Assembly: GCA_013397695.1 (NCBI GenBank)
Contig: VYZI01000285.1
Coordinates: forward strand, 957,851-1,021,850
Origin: Centropus unirufus
Taxonomy: Eukaryota; Chordata; Aves; Cuculiformes; Centropidae
Direction of reading: 5' to 3'
Length of the DNA: 64,000 nt
The notes beneath the pieces are model-generated. The model was not told the DNA's origin and made no database searches. It saw only the letters and a program-made list of their open reading frames with translations. The translations under genes were made by a program, and so were the position numbers. Positions 10,501 to 20,800 of the stretch are shown in pieces; the first letter of the stretch is position 1; the number at the start of each line of letters is the position of its first letter.

Positions 10501-13441
10501 CCCTGAACAGGGAACATTCTGAGGGGAATGTGATAATTTTATCTACGGGAGGTACCTCAGTGGTTTGTGGTCGTGCTTTGAATGCCAGCACTTACTTGAG
10601 AAACGTGGCTGGCCTTGTGGACTCACCACAGCTGGACTTGTAGTGCTGCACAGGGCAAACTTTTTTACCAAACAGAACATTCCTGTAGTTACCATCTCCA
10701 GAAGAGCACCAACGTAAGTAGCACCAGGGAAATGTTGCTGTCAGCAACCCATGCAGGACCTTAACGACCAGAGCTACAACAAAGCAAATGATCAATCACC
10801 TGATCAACAAAACGGTGACCGGTAATTTATGAGGTGCATTAAAACTGATAAATGAAGGGTTTCTTAGAAAGTTGCTTTTCGGGTGTTCTTGATGTAATGT
10901 CTGCCAAGCAAAAGACCTCCGTGGCCCCTGCTCTGGGAGCAGACACTTGCACATCGCCCGTTGCCACTCCCTTGGTTGCAGTTGCAGCTAAAACTCGCCA
11001 GATGGTGCAAGAAAGACGTCGTCCCTCTGCGGGTGGATGTTCTGGGTGGGTAACACCCTGCTGTTCTGTCCTGCGATTGAACCATGGATACTTTGGAGCG
11101 GTGCTCTTCTTATGTTATTGTTAGTTCTGTGTTTTATGCCATCACCAAATGTCACTGCACAGTGCCATGCGATTGGAGAAATGGCTCTGCAGAACTCGGA
11201 ACAAAGAAACCTGGATTCCACTTCTGCTCTCACCGTAGATGGCAACTGATTTTTACAAATTAGCATTATTTGGGGAATGTGAAGTGAAAATCCCATCTTC
11301 ATCTCTTATGCTTTGAGTCTTGATTGGTAAAATTCATTCTCATTTGTCATAACATGCGCAGCAAATGCTATCTTACTGTAAAATATCAAATACAACAGCT
11401 TCACCATACAGAAATGAAAGCTTTGGCTGAAAAATTAGGGTATGAGATGTATCTAAGTGACTTCCGAGTGCTCCAATTTAATGGAGTGCTATAGGATTTC
11501 AGAGTTTAATCTGAATTCACTCACATCTGTAGCTCTGCTGGGGCACTTTTCTTTCATCACTTGTTTTTCAAAGATTCTTTACCCTGGTCCAAAATGGGGC
11601 AAAACTTGAATTCTCCAGATGGTTTAAACTGGTGTACTTCTTCTTACACATTTGTTCTTGGAAACTTAAGTGATGATCTGGATTTTCATGACCTGGGCCT
11701 CTGTCCTAATAGTTGTCAGAACAAGTTAGCATTAAATAGGGTCGAGACTGACTGATCACTTCTTTTTTCTTCAATTAAATGGTTTGGGTTTATTTTGCAA
11801 GTTTTCGTTCTTGTCTGTGTCCTCCTTAGCCAAGCATCACAATTTAGCCCCACCCGGCCAATCTCTGTGGCTAAAACTGTGCAGTGAGCCTCCAAAATCC
11901 CTACTTCCCCCAGATCCTGCAGGGAAAGGGGCGAGGGAAATGAGAGAGGAAAAAATACTTACAGGTTGGAAACTAAAAGAGTGAAGCTGTTGTTGAACTA
12001 TCCAAGGAGTTTTAACAGTTGCTGAATGATCCTTAAAACTACACCTACTGGTGAGCCAGTACCAGGCTCAGCCAGGAAGTTCTGATATTGCTGAGTAATT
12101 TCAGGTATTTTTGTCTAAGTTATGGCTGCTGTTTGTGCTGGTCCTGAGAGCATTCAACCGCTCAGTATCATCTCTTGCCTCTGAAAGCAACAGCTTGGGG
12201 TGCAGAATAGTCATCTCGCTCAAGTCGGTAGCTCAAGACATCTAAAAGGTTTTCAGGTTATGGAAGGACCTCATTCTCAATGGAATTTCTGTGAATTGGG
12301 AAAGCTGGTTTCTCTTCGCTGCTGATGATTTTCTGTGTTTTCTTTAACAAGGAAATCAATATTTTAAGTACAGTGTAACAATAGCATTGCTGTGACCTAT
12401 CTTCCCCTCTTCCATGAGCAAGGCAATGTTTCTTCTGTCTGTGTGGTGACAGATTGTTTGGTGTGTGGCTTTCTTTTAATGCATTAATAGGAATAGTTAG
12501 CAGTAAGATCCCTTTGTTATGTTGAACTTTCAGGACAGGAAATGCCAGAAGGCTTTCATCCTTCGGAGCAGGAGCTCCTGGATGACTTTGCCGGCGGGAG
12601 AGCAGAGGATGCAGGAATGAAAACATTGTGTGAACCAGTAACTCTGAAAAGTGTCAGCTCTGTTAGTGATGCTGTTGTGCTCGAGTAGAAGATTGGATTC
12701 TGTGAGGCTTTTCCAGAGGAGATAAAATGAACAAATAAATCCCTTTCCCTTTCTGCCTCAACTTATCCCTCTGCAAAATGGAGGGGTACGGTCTTTCAAA
12801 GGACTTTGCTTCAGGCCCCACTCAATCTGGCTTTCGGCACCTCCAGGGATGAGGCAGCCACTGCTTGTCTGGGCGACCTGGGCCAGGTCATCACCACCCT
12901 CACAGGAAAACATTTCTTCCTAAGAACTCATCTCAACCTCCCCTCTTGCAGATATAAACCATGTCCTATCAGGCCCTGGCACAGGCTGCCCAGGGAGGTG
13001 GTTGAGGCCCCATCCCTAAAGGTGTCTAAAAGATGGGCAGACGAGGTGCTTATGGATATGGTTTAGTAGCAGCCGTGTCCAATTGGACTCAGTGTTCTCA
13101 AAGGTCTTTTCCAACCTGATGATTCCATGATTCTAAGAATTGATGAACCACCTTATTGGTGATTTTGCATGGAACAATAATGGCTCCAGGTTTTTTCTGC
13201 CATACTGTGTTCCTTTTTCTGCCCATGTATGACTTGGATTTTTAGCCCATGCTGATGAACGTTCCCACTTTCTCTTTTTAAACCAGGACCAGTGGATTCT
13301 TTTCACGGAGGTCTGAAACTTCTTGGCAGGCTGGCCCTTCTAACAGAGAAAGATCTTTGGACTGTTAATGGGCTTCCCAATGAAAAGAACTCTTCTGACC
13401 ACCTGCCCTTGCTTGCAGAGTTCAGGCTTATAGAACGGTAA
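1109..13441 (+). CDS. ANGEL2: ANGEL2, protein angel homolog 2 (5'-partial in window), eight coding exons
   Basis: Coding exons are 1109-1542, 3579-3832, 4648-4717, 6100-6521, 7477-7603, 8255-8315, 10186-10349 and 13287-13441 (stop TAA). All introns are GT-AG and every junction keeps phase. Counting from the first in-frame ATG (1116) gives 559 residues; human ANGEL2 has 544 including ~20 from exon 1. The EEP (endonuclease/exonuclease/phosphatase) fold is marked by MSYNILSQ (Asn186), LCLQEVQ (Glu233), NTHLLYNPRRGD, CGDFNS (Asp364, Asn366) and SDHLPL (Asp546, His547), so the Mg2+-dependent active site looks intact. The family resembles CCR4-type deadenylases, but human ANGEL2 is established as a 2',3'-cyclic phosphatase acting on RNA 3' ends, with roles in tRNA splicing and XBP1 mRNA processing. 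ANGEL1 was considered; RTGRKPDGCAICFK and the linked VASH2 favour ANGEL2. The first exon is not visible. Confidence 0.95.
1395..1542 (+). other. ANGEL2: ANGEL2 basic cluster plus alternative donor region
   Basis: The reading frame passes through an acidic stretch, then TKKRRLDDHH, which resembles the human SKRRKHQ segment and could be a nuclear-localisation-like basic patch. At 1444 the sequence CATG/GTACTT offers a GT in the same phase as the longer donor at 1543. Using it would remove 33 residues and give HHG-PVKRRW, matching the human HQG-VIKRNW junction in position. The downstream donor (AAAG/GTAAAA) is closer to consensus, so the long form may dominate in this species. Which donor is used is inference. 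Confidence 0.5.
3579..3832 (+). CDS. ANGEL2: ANGEL2 coding exon 3
   Basis: The acceptor follows TTTTAACAG and the donor is GCAGAC/GTGAGT. It starts with two bases completing Gly and ends at a codon boundary. It encodes the start of the EEP domain, including MSYNILSQ with the metal/substrate-site Asn, then NLLEDNSYLYKHC and FPNILQEIKQLDAD, all close to human ANGEL2. An unspliced read-through would stop 7 codons past the donor. Confidence 0.95.
4047..4130. repeat. Possible old sauropsid interspersed repeat
   Basis: GAACATAAGAACAGC...TCAGGCCAGAGGTTCACCTGGTCTAGTGTC resembles the AACATAAGAACGGCC...GGTCCATCTAGCC repeat common in turtle and bird genomes. Strongly diverged; family not certain. Confidence 0.4.
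4648..4717 (+). CDS. ANGEL2: ANGEL2 coding exon 4
   Basis: This 70-nt exon follows TTTTTCCTTAG and ends at CTGG/GTATGA. It encodes VLCLQEVQDDHYRTEIKSSL plus ESL and the first base of Gly. The Glu of LCLQEVQ is the conserved acidic catalytic residue of EEP nucleases/phosphatases. Confidence 0.94.
6100..6521 (+). CDS. ANGEL2: ANGEL2 coding exon 5
   Basis: The acceptor follows TTTCTTGCAG and the donor is GGGAAG/GTAGGC. At 422 nt it is the second largest coding exon seen. It encodes YHCEYKMRTGRKPDGCAICF, the LLDRDNVGLVLLLQP strand, NTHLLYNPRRGDIKLTQLAM and ICGDFNSIPGSPLY; these are core EEP motifs with the catalytic Asp and Asn. It ends at Lys with phase 0. Confidence 0.96.
7477..7603 (+). CDS. 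ANGEL2: ANGEL2 coding exon 6
   Basis: The acceptor follows CCTTTCTCAG and the donor is TGCAG/GTCAGT. It encodes VSGQEQSPRGQRILSIPIWP and then LGISQNCVYEVKQQQ, closely matching human SGQEQSSRGQRILSIPIWPPNLGISQNCVYEVQQ. It joins exon 7 within a Gly codon. Confidence 0.95.
8255..8315 (+). CDS. ANGEL2: ANGEL2 coding exon 7 (61 nt)
   Basis: The acceptor follows TTTATTTTGCAG and the donor is GAGAA/GTATGT. It encodes GKLEAAKLDKSQEIIMASE between two split codons (Gly and Lys). This is the variable linker where human has TQLKQTEVLVTAEK, so sequence identity is low, but the length, position and phases on both sides support it. It is short enough to be missed by ORF-based annotation. Confidence 0.85.
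9286..9354 (+). mobile_element. CR1 LINE 3'-end fragment
   Basis: GTTGGACCTGATGACCTTAG AGGTCTTTTCCAACCTTAGTG and the terminal ATTCTATGA are the CR1 3' tail. In ANGEL2 intron 7. Confidence 0.85.
10186..10349 (+). CDS. ANGEL2: ANGEL2 coding exon 8
   Basis: The acceptor follows CTTCCTGTTTAG and the donor is CCAG/GTAAAG. It encodes LSSKLQHHFKLSSVYSHYFP, then GIPEVTTCHSRSAVTVDYIF, nearly identical to human ANGEL2. The CHSR...VDYIFYS stretch is the conserved strand that precedes the catalytic SDH motif in EEP proteins. Confidence 0.96.
10396..10505 (-). mobile_element. CR1 LINE 3'-end fragment
   Basis: Reverse-oriented CR1 tail: TAGAATGGTTTGGGTTGGAA, then GACCTTGAAGATCATCCAGT TCCAACCCC. It starts 46 bp after the ANGEL2 exon 8 donor. 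Confidence 0.88.
11834..11990 (-). mobile_element. Truncated LTR fragment related to the solo LTR at 26489
   Basis: This block in ANGEL2 intron 8 shares a long run of similarity with 26489-26650: TTTAGCCCCACC, GGCTAAAACTGTGCAG with GAGCCTCCAAAATCCCT, CCTGCAGGGAAAGGGG-GAGGGAA and GGTTGGAAACTAAA. It corresponds to the 3' (U5) end of the LTR on the minus strand, so it is antisense to ANGEL2. No second half or TSD was found. Confidence 0.65.
12806..12956 (-). mobile_element. CR1 LINE fragment
   Basis: Reverse CR1 sequence (CACCTCCAGGGATGAGGCAG, CACCACCCTCACAGGAAAAC, TTCTTCCTAAG) lacking its tail; abuts a forward CR1 copy. Confidence 0.75.
12962..13137 (+). mobile_element. CR1 LINE 3'-end fragment
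   Basis: Forward CR1: CAGGCTGCCCAGGGAGGTGG, CCCATCCCTAAAGGTGT, CTCAAAGGTCTTTTCCAACC and ATTCCATGATTCTAAG. Head-to-head inverted with the preceding fragment. Confidence 0.87.
13287..13441 (+). CDS. ANGEL2: ANGEL2 terminal coding exon 9
   Basis: The acceptor follows TTTTTAAACCAG. It encodes GGLKLLGRLALLTEKDLWTV, NGLPNEKNSSDHLPLLAEFR and a C-terminal LIER before TAA. SDHLPL supplies the catalytic Asp-His pair. The human tail is FRLEL; the last residues differ. The stop codon lies in GAACG/GTAAGA, a donor-like string, so a splice inside the stop codon cannot be excluded. Confidence 0.93.
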
Positions 13442-14450
13442 GATCCAAGGGACTTCCTATCTAAGTAAAGGTACCTTCCCCTTCTGTCTTCATGTGATTA
13501 TGACTATTTTTTTAAAGGTTAACTCAAGCACTGCTGGTTCGGTTTAAACCCATTTTGCCTGCATGCTGATTTGTTAGTGTTGTCTAAAGTAGACCTTTGA
13601 AAGATACTTTGTTTTTAATGTTTATATTCCTTTATGAAGTGTTTAAGGCAAAAAGAAAAGACTTTATGTTAGGTTCCCTCTTTGATAATGGAAAACATCA
13701 GTGCCAGTCCCAAAACGGCATTATTTTTCACAGAGATGCTGTAAAATGGTTTTTATTGACAATTGCATAAAACATTATTCTGAGAAGTGTGTGTGCTTCT
13801 TCAAGTAAGGGGGGATACGTTTGCATGATGTCACATTTTGCAGTGGGCTGAAAGTAATGTTTTGCCACAAAGCTGCTCAGTGGACACTTCTATCTAAATA
13901 TTCCCACAAAGGAATTTCCTCAGTTACCTTGGGTGCACAGAGGGCAGGGGCTGCAAGGTTGGCCTTCCAAAGGGAGAGGAGAAATACTTGTCATGCTGCA
14001 AAGCTATGTTCTAAAATGTTGCTTCTTTAGCTGCTAAAAGCTTAAATAGGGGTAGGGCTCAACTGGAATTTTTAAAGTATCTGAAATTTTCTTCATGATG
14101 AGGGCGCTGAGGCACAGGTTGCCCAGGGAAGCTGTGCCTGCCCCTCCTGGAGGTGTTCAAGGCCAGGTTGGATGGGGTCTTGAGCAGCCTGGGCTGGTGG
14201 GAGGTGTCCCTGCCCAAGGCAGGGGGGTTGGAACTGGATGATTTTTAAGGTCCTTTCCAACCCAAACCTTTTTATGAATCTATGAAATAAAACTTAAGTG
14301 TACTGAACATGAAAACTTATAGGAAATTAATTTGATCTACTCTAGGAAAAAAAAAAATTTCAGCCCTTGACATCTTGAGGCTTCTGAGACTGAACAACTG
14401 GAGAAGTTGTTTTGCTTTTAGTTAATAAAAATGTTGGGTTGTCTGTTGAA
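13442..14450 (+). other. ANGEL2: Probable ANGEL2 3'UTR with two poly(A) signal candidates
   Basis: AT-rich sequence follows the stop codon. AATAAA hexamers lie near 14284 (directly after the tail of a CR1 copy) and near 14424. Either could end the transcript; no downstream element is decisive. The extent is inferred from hexamers alone. Confidence 0.4.
14100..14286 (+). mobile_element. CR1 LINE 3'-end fragment in ANGEL2 3'UTR
   Basis: Forward CR1 ending GATTTTTAAGGTCCTTTCCAACCC...AATCTATGA. An AATAAA follows at once (ATGAAATAAAA). Confidence 0.88.
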
Positions 14451-14934
14451 ATGACAGATTTGGAGTGATTAAGTGATCAAGATCTTACATTTACTCTCAT
14501 GCACCGATAAACATTGTAAGACGTGATTTACGAAAGAAAAAAAACAAAGGCTGCCTAAACAGGAGACTTGCAGGGAGCGAGAGAGGTTGGAAACAAGACT
14601 TGTATGGATCAAACTACCTAGGGATACGTATGTAAAACAGACTTGGAGAATTGGCTCTCATTGCAGTGCTAGAGGACCTGCACCCAATCACATTCCAGTG
14701 CATTTGTCTCCCTGAAACACTTGTTTGTTCTATTCCAACCCAATTTTTGGAATTCTCATCTGGGTTTCCATTTCCTGACTGCAGAATTACAACTGCAATT
14801 ACTTTGTGCTAAAGAAGTTCTGTGATTTAGGATAAGCCTTAACTTGAGCATCACTTTTCAGGCTTGCCTAGAGCTCCATCTTCTCCAAAGTAGAGGTTTC
14901 ACATCAGTTCCATTCTCTTTTACCCAGAGCAGCA

Positions 14935-15297
14935 CTTATTTTAGCCTAGAGAAGAGGCGGCTTAGGGGAGACCTTATCACTGCTTAAACGGGCCCTAAAG
15001 GAAGTTGTGGAGAGGTGGGTGCTGGGCTCTTCTCCCAAGTGACAGGAGACGGGACAAGGGGGAATGGCCTCAGGCTGCACCAGGGAGGTTCAGATTGGAC
15101 ATCAGGGAAGAATTCTTCACCAAAAGGGTTATCTGGCACTTGCAGAGGCTGCACAGGGAGGTGGTGGAGTCCCCATCCCTGGAGGTGTTTAAAAGACAGG
15201 GAGATGAGGTGCTTAGTGATATGATTTAGTAGTGGACAGGTATAACTGGGCTTGATGATCTCAAAGGTCTTTTCCAACCTGGCGATTTTGATTTGAC
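14935..15297 (+). mobile_element. CR1 LINE 3'-end fragment between the two genes
   Basis: Forward CR1 of about 360 bp: CTAGAGAAGAGGCGGCTTAG, AGACCTTATCACTGC, GAGTCCCCATCCCTGGAGGT, CTCAAAGGTCTTTTCCAACC. The tail ends GATTTTGATTTGA, diverged from ATTCTATGA. Confidence 0.88.
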
Positions 15298-15351
15298 CAA
15301 CATAGAACAGAAACCTGGACAGGACAAAAAAGCCCCCAACACCTTAAGTCA

Positions 15352-17759
15352 TTAAAAAAGTACCGTGATATTTTATTGAAGTTGCATGCTGTGCGTAAAC
15401 ATTCAAGTGATTAAAAAAGTCATGCATGTTTTCTACACTATTTGACCACTTTTGCAGTAAGTTAGAACAGTCACTAGAAACACATTTAAGACAAATGCCA
15501 TCATCAGCAAGTTTCAAGATAATTATTTCAGTTGAACTTCAAAACAAGAACCAAAAGCAATTTTTTCCACACCTCTACCACATTAAAAAGTTTCAATACA
15601 ACTTGGAGGTTAAGAGAAAATAACTCAAATTGTGCTGGACAATGGTAGAAAACTGTATGCCAGCCACCATTATTTGAGCTGAAGTAAACCATGATTTCAT
15701 AGAAAAAAAAACCTTGCAATGCATCAGATAACCTTGTGCTACAGGATAGAGCTGATCAAAGTGTTTCACATCATTTTACCCATGAGAAATTTAAGGACTA
15801 CATGAAAAAAATGTTTAAGTCACAAGACAGAGGGGCACAAAGTTTAAAACAAACTCTGCAGCCGATGTCAAATGACACAAGAATTTCTACCATAAGAGGA
15901 TTTCCCTCTCGTTTCACAACCCAAACAATTCCTATTGCCAACACAGGAATGGATAAGTTTACAGAAAAAGGGATGGGAAAAAATCTTCCCTGTAACGGAT
16001 ATCATAATCTTGTATAAATTAGTGTAATACCTTTGCAAAGTCTTCTTTCCAGACCGTCTGAAAACTCATTAGTAGAAATCCTTATCACTTTGTAGAAGGC
16101 TGCTGGGTCTCAAGTATTGTCTTCCTGCCCTGGGTGGGCGAGATCCATTGACTGTTGTGAGCAGAGGAGTGTACAAGCAATCTCCTTTTGTATCCATGCA
16201 ATTGCTGGCTGATCCAAATGTTCCAGGAGCTTAAATCATTCCATTTGAGTGTGTTACAATGTCCTGTCTTCAGGGAGATCGCAAAAGAGCAATTGCCCAG
16301 GAGGGGAGGAACACACGAAGCCCACGGCAGTGTCATGTATAAGCACAGCATTAAAAGGTAGAGGCTGGACTTGTACAAGAATCCAGTTTTTATTAGGCAC
16401 CTAATGAAGTATTTTCAGGAATGCAAGCACTCGAGTGCTTCTGGAGAACTTCATGAACGCAAAGGGCAGACGCCAATGAAAGTCTTACTGTGTCACTGGA
16501 GAAAGCTGCCATCCATCACAGGTCCTTATCAAAGTCTAAGAACAAAAGGACTGAGTAAGGAGGAAGCAGAAAGCTGGATTTTCAGCTATTGCAGACAGTT
16601 TCATTTATTGCTCAAGTTGTTCCACGCAAGCTTCCTTGTTCAGGTCTGACCAAGCTGTTGTTGCTACAACACCTAGAGGAAAAGCTCCCCACAGCAGCAC
16701 GGCAGAAGGTGACCTTCAGCCTGCCATACCTGATCTTAATATAAGATGTCAAGGCATCACCATGTGAGGCTGCTCAGCCTTCCAAAGACAAGGTTCGAGG
16801 TTACCCACAAATGGTGACAGAAAAGCACATGGACTCAGGGGAGCAATCCGGACTGGTTTGCCCTTATCCCTGGAATGTAGACGAGAAACGAACTGACCGG
16901 CAGGCGAATGCTTGGCTCTACAGAAAAGCAGTCTCCACATTTTGTGCTTCAGCAGAGAAGTCCAGAAAGACCAAAAGCTTGTGACAAAGTATAAAAAAAT
17001 TCTGAAAGTTTAAAAATTCATCAATTCTTACAGTTTTAAAAACCCAAACCTCATTATTTTGCCTAAGAAGCTGTCGGTGTTTAAGAAACACTTGCGTATT
17101 ACAATGACTTTAACATCCTTCAGCAACGTGCACAAAACAATAATACAGGTGGCAGTAAAACATCCCGTGCTGGTTCAATTCTACCAGAAATGCTGGGAAA
17201 TGGTACAAAGTGGTTACAAAAACAATAATACTGACAGTTTTGCATATCTTAAGTTTAGTGAGGTAATAGCGATACTTTACAAACTCACGCCACTTCTGCA
17301 CTGCTTGTTTTTATTGCTGAATTAACACTGAATATCTTTTTCTTTTTACTTTGAACGCCCCAGCCCCTCAGCCCATCTTAATGCGAAGAATAGGATTTCT
17401 CAGTTATCCCAATGCCACCACCCAGCACAACACCCAAATCCAATTAATGCTTGTACAGGGAAATCATCTTTGCAGGAACTCTCACCCCACTGGAATCGCC
17501 TGCTTCACAGAGGGAAAGAAGTTTTATATCCCGATAAACATATTCTCAGGTTCTTGTTACTGATACCTTTTCTATTAATTTAAAGAAAATAAATACTGCC
17601 ACCTAAAAAAGAAATTTCCCCTTCTGTTTTCTAGGTAAACCCTTCACTGTGAGACCCCTCAAGTTATTAAATAGTCCCGTTCCTTTTTCCTTCCAATGAA
17701 GCGTGGGTAAAGTGCAGTGGGAGGCACCAGCGAAGCCTTCTGTCTGGCATATGGCTTGG
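15352..17759 (-). other. VASH2: Probable VASH2 3'UTR
   Basis: About 2.4 kb of AT-rich DNA lies downstream (lower coordinates) of the VASH2 stop codon and contains no recognisable repeat. Several AATAAA hexamers occur on the minus strand, for example around 17309, 16603 and 16387, and the farthest at 15372-15377. That last one is followed on the minus strand by a G/T-rich run (GGTGTTGGGGGCTTTTTTG), a reasonable downstream element. The UTR would end some 400-900 bp from the ANGEL2 3' end, so the genes are closely convergent. Inference from signals, no transcript evidence. Confidence 0.45.
15372..15377 (-). terminator. VASH2: Candidate distal poly(A) signal of VASH2
   Basis: AATAAA on the minus strand (TTTATT on the plus), with a U/G-rich tract 30-45 bases downstream on the minus strand. 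It is the last hexamer before the CR1 copy at 14935-15297. Confidence 0.4.
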
Positions 17760-17829
17760 TTAGATGCGGAGCTGGTAGCCCACCTCGTTGAGCGTAGCCA
17801 GGTCTCCTTTCTTGTCCACCACTGCAGGT
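17760..17829 (-). CDS. VASH2: VASH2 terminal coding exon 7
   Basis: The acceptor follows CCTCTGTTCACAG on the minus strand. It completes a Ser codon split with exon 6 and encodes PAVVDKKGDLATLNEVGYQL then RI and TAA. Human ends PALPEKKVADLSTLNEVGYQ IRI, so the conserved C-terminus is present and the gene is complete at its 3' end. Confidence 0.95.
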
Positions 17830-20800
17830 CTGTGAACAGAGGAGGGAAGAGGGTGCTGCTCAGTGATCCCACGCTGCTGTGCAGGTGTGGGGAGAGCAGC
17901 TGGCAAATCGGGAATGGTTTACTTCAGAATTGGATTGACTAGATCCAACTTTCTCACTGTAAGCATGAGCCTGCTGAATTTGTGACATGATCAAGGTACC
18001 ATTGTAGGTCATCTCTGAAGCCACGCAGAGCAAAGAATAACTCATCCCATCCTTGGGCCTGTGGCCTGAGAGCACTCCTTTCCCACTGACTTGAGAGAGG
18101 GCCTAAACGAGTAGCTAAGACTGAGCACACCTGAGCTACCCCAGAGCCAGACTTTAGGAATAAAACAGAAACTGCTTAGAGCAAACAACCAAGGCCTCTC
18201 GCATGGCTGCAACGTATTGCCACTGTGAACCTGCCCTTTCCTCTTGGCACGCTCTGTGTGAAGGGCTAGAGCCCACCCGTTGGAAAGACATCCAGCCGTT
18301 CACTGAGGAATCACACATACCTGTGCGTTCTTGGGTCATTTAAATGTCCGAACAACCTGAACCTAATGAAGACTGAGACTATTGAGACTGAGCAATCAAT
18401 CCCTCCTTATTTAGCAAGCAATGGAAAAGCTCCAGCAACAAAGTTGTCAAAATGAAACAATCCTGGTGATTTATAGCCTACAGCAGTGTCTAATCTGAGA
18501 TCTTAATGCGGAAAATAGCTCAGAGCCTGGGTTAAGCCATATGTTTGCTTTGCTAAAGAATAAAATGGTTAAAACATATGTTTCTCCTACCAGACCACAG
18601 CACATCAGCTTCACTGCAAAAGCTCAGCTAAAGCCCAAGGAATATAATGTGAAGTTGGCAACAGCTCTGGTGCTTTTCTATGACCCCTCAGACCTGGTTT
18701 CTAGCTCCTGTGCTTACTCTTTGGGCCCCTCACCACAAGAAGGACATTGAGACCCTGGAGTGTGTCCAGAGAAGGGCAACGAAGCTGGTGAAGGGGCTGG
18801 AGAACAAGGGTTATGAAGAGCAGCTGAGACAGCTGGGGCTGTTCAGCCTGGAGAAGAGGAGGTGGAGGGGAGACCTCATCAGTGCCTCCATGTGCCTGAA
18901 AGGAGGTTGTGGAGAGGTGGGTGCTGGTCTCTCCTCCCAGGTGATAGGACAAGGACAATTCTTGACTGAAAGGGTCATCAGGCCCTGTCAGAGGCTGCCC
19001 AGGGAGGCAGTGGAGTCCCCATCCCTGGCGGTGTTTAAAAGACAGGCGGATGAGGTGCTCAGGGATCTGGTGGACAGGAACAGATGGGCTTGATGATCTC
19101 AAAGGTCTTCTCCAACCCGGTGATTCTATAATTCTGGTTTTGCCACTTATCCAAGCACTTCTATTAATAACCACATCGCCTGCTTGCAGTACTGCCCTGC
19201 ACCTTGCCTCATGTTTCTCAGTTTAAAGTATTTCCCAGAGGTACAAGGATCCTTCACTGGTCTGTGTCGCTGCAGGAAGGGATCAAACCCTAAAAAGTGA
19301 TGGCGAGAGTTTTTTCTACTTCATCCTTTCAGAGCAGATGGGGTTTGACTGGCCCGAAAACAAGCCACAAGCTGCATCCCTCAGCTTATGTAGGAGTGGG
19401 GACCAGCAAGAGATGCACTGTATGTTCTGGAGTGTCCTTCCTCCCTCCCTCAATTTAGGAATCCTCCCCCCTTTAATTAAAGCCAGAGTAGGGTTTAATT
19501 AAAGCACAGTTGGATGTTTCTACCTTCTCCAATTATCCAAGAGAGATGGGGAGTCACTGCACACCCATGGCAAGGGTCCCATTTCCACTCCATGACAACT
19601 CTCTAGCTTGTAGCTACGAACAGGCTGTCTTCCATAAGGTTCTTCTTCAAGGTTTTTGGAGAATCCAAGGATTTATTGGAGCAGAGGCACAAACAGCTGC
19701 TCTCTTCTCCTTAACCGGAAAATGACCTGATGCCAAACATCCCCTCTGAAGCTAGGGACCTCTGCCGTAGCGGCCCATCAGAGCACACCTCCTGTCCAAA
19801 GCGCCGTGACAGTGAGCATGTCACTACACTGTGCTTTGCTGCTGGGGACATGAGTTGTCTGCAATGGATCTGCCTGATCCCAGTCCACATCCTAACCTAA
19901 ACCTGCCCCCTCGTACATCCTCCTATCAGGACAAACAGAATTTCCCTTTCAACAGCTAAATTAGGGCAGAAGCACCCAAGGCCAGCGTTGCTAGGACACT
20001 CAGAGCATACATGTGTTAAGCCTCAGTATGAAATTGAAAGGAAATGGATCTGCTGAACTGACATTTCAGTACAGAGATTGCTTCAGGCTGCCTTTCCAAA
20101 CTCCTATCTACACTCCCAAACAGGATAAAGCGCTGTGCTCCCCATTGCAGCGCAGTGGCTTCTAAGTTACTTCACCCCGCCTGGTTTGACACTTCAGACA
20201 AGGGACAAGTGGACCCAGGGAAGCTTCAGAGTTCCCAGAGAGATTCACCCCTCCCTGCAGCCTCTTTGTTCATCCTGTCCACTGGCCATCCCTAGCAGGA
20301 TCCCAGCTGTGCGCTAGGAGCACAAGGACTGTTACACAGCTCAGTGAGCTGCAGTGTGACTCCACACCAGCCACCCAGACAGGGATGTACCTGCTGCATT
20401 GCCGTGTCCTGCCATGTACCCTGACTGCCTTGGAGCTGTATTCCCGGGCTAAAAAGTAACCATAGCCTTGCTAGCAGCCACCATCGGCATTTACCAACAA
20501 ACCAGTACAGGGCCAGAAGATAAAGGATTGAGGCTGGAAAACCCACTTCTGTCCTTAAGCACTGCTCAGCCTTTGTTCTTCAGAAACAATTCAAAGACTT
20601 CACAGGTCACCATTTCACTTCACGTATTTTTCACTGGGAGATTTCTCCCAACAGGCCCAGAAAATGTTATTGTTGACAAAAGCCAGGCTGTAACAACAGC
20701 TTGTCATCAGCAGGTGAGGCATCTCAAACGAATGTGCTATTCAGCCTCTGCCAGCAAACAGTAGAGCAAAATACTTCTCTCCCCCCCTCTCCTACAAGCT

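Noticed and set aside
18680..19174. Open frames of 137 and 157 codons on both strands
   Set aside because: They lie on a CR1 3'-end fragment; that part of CR1 is non-coding.
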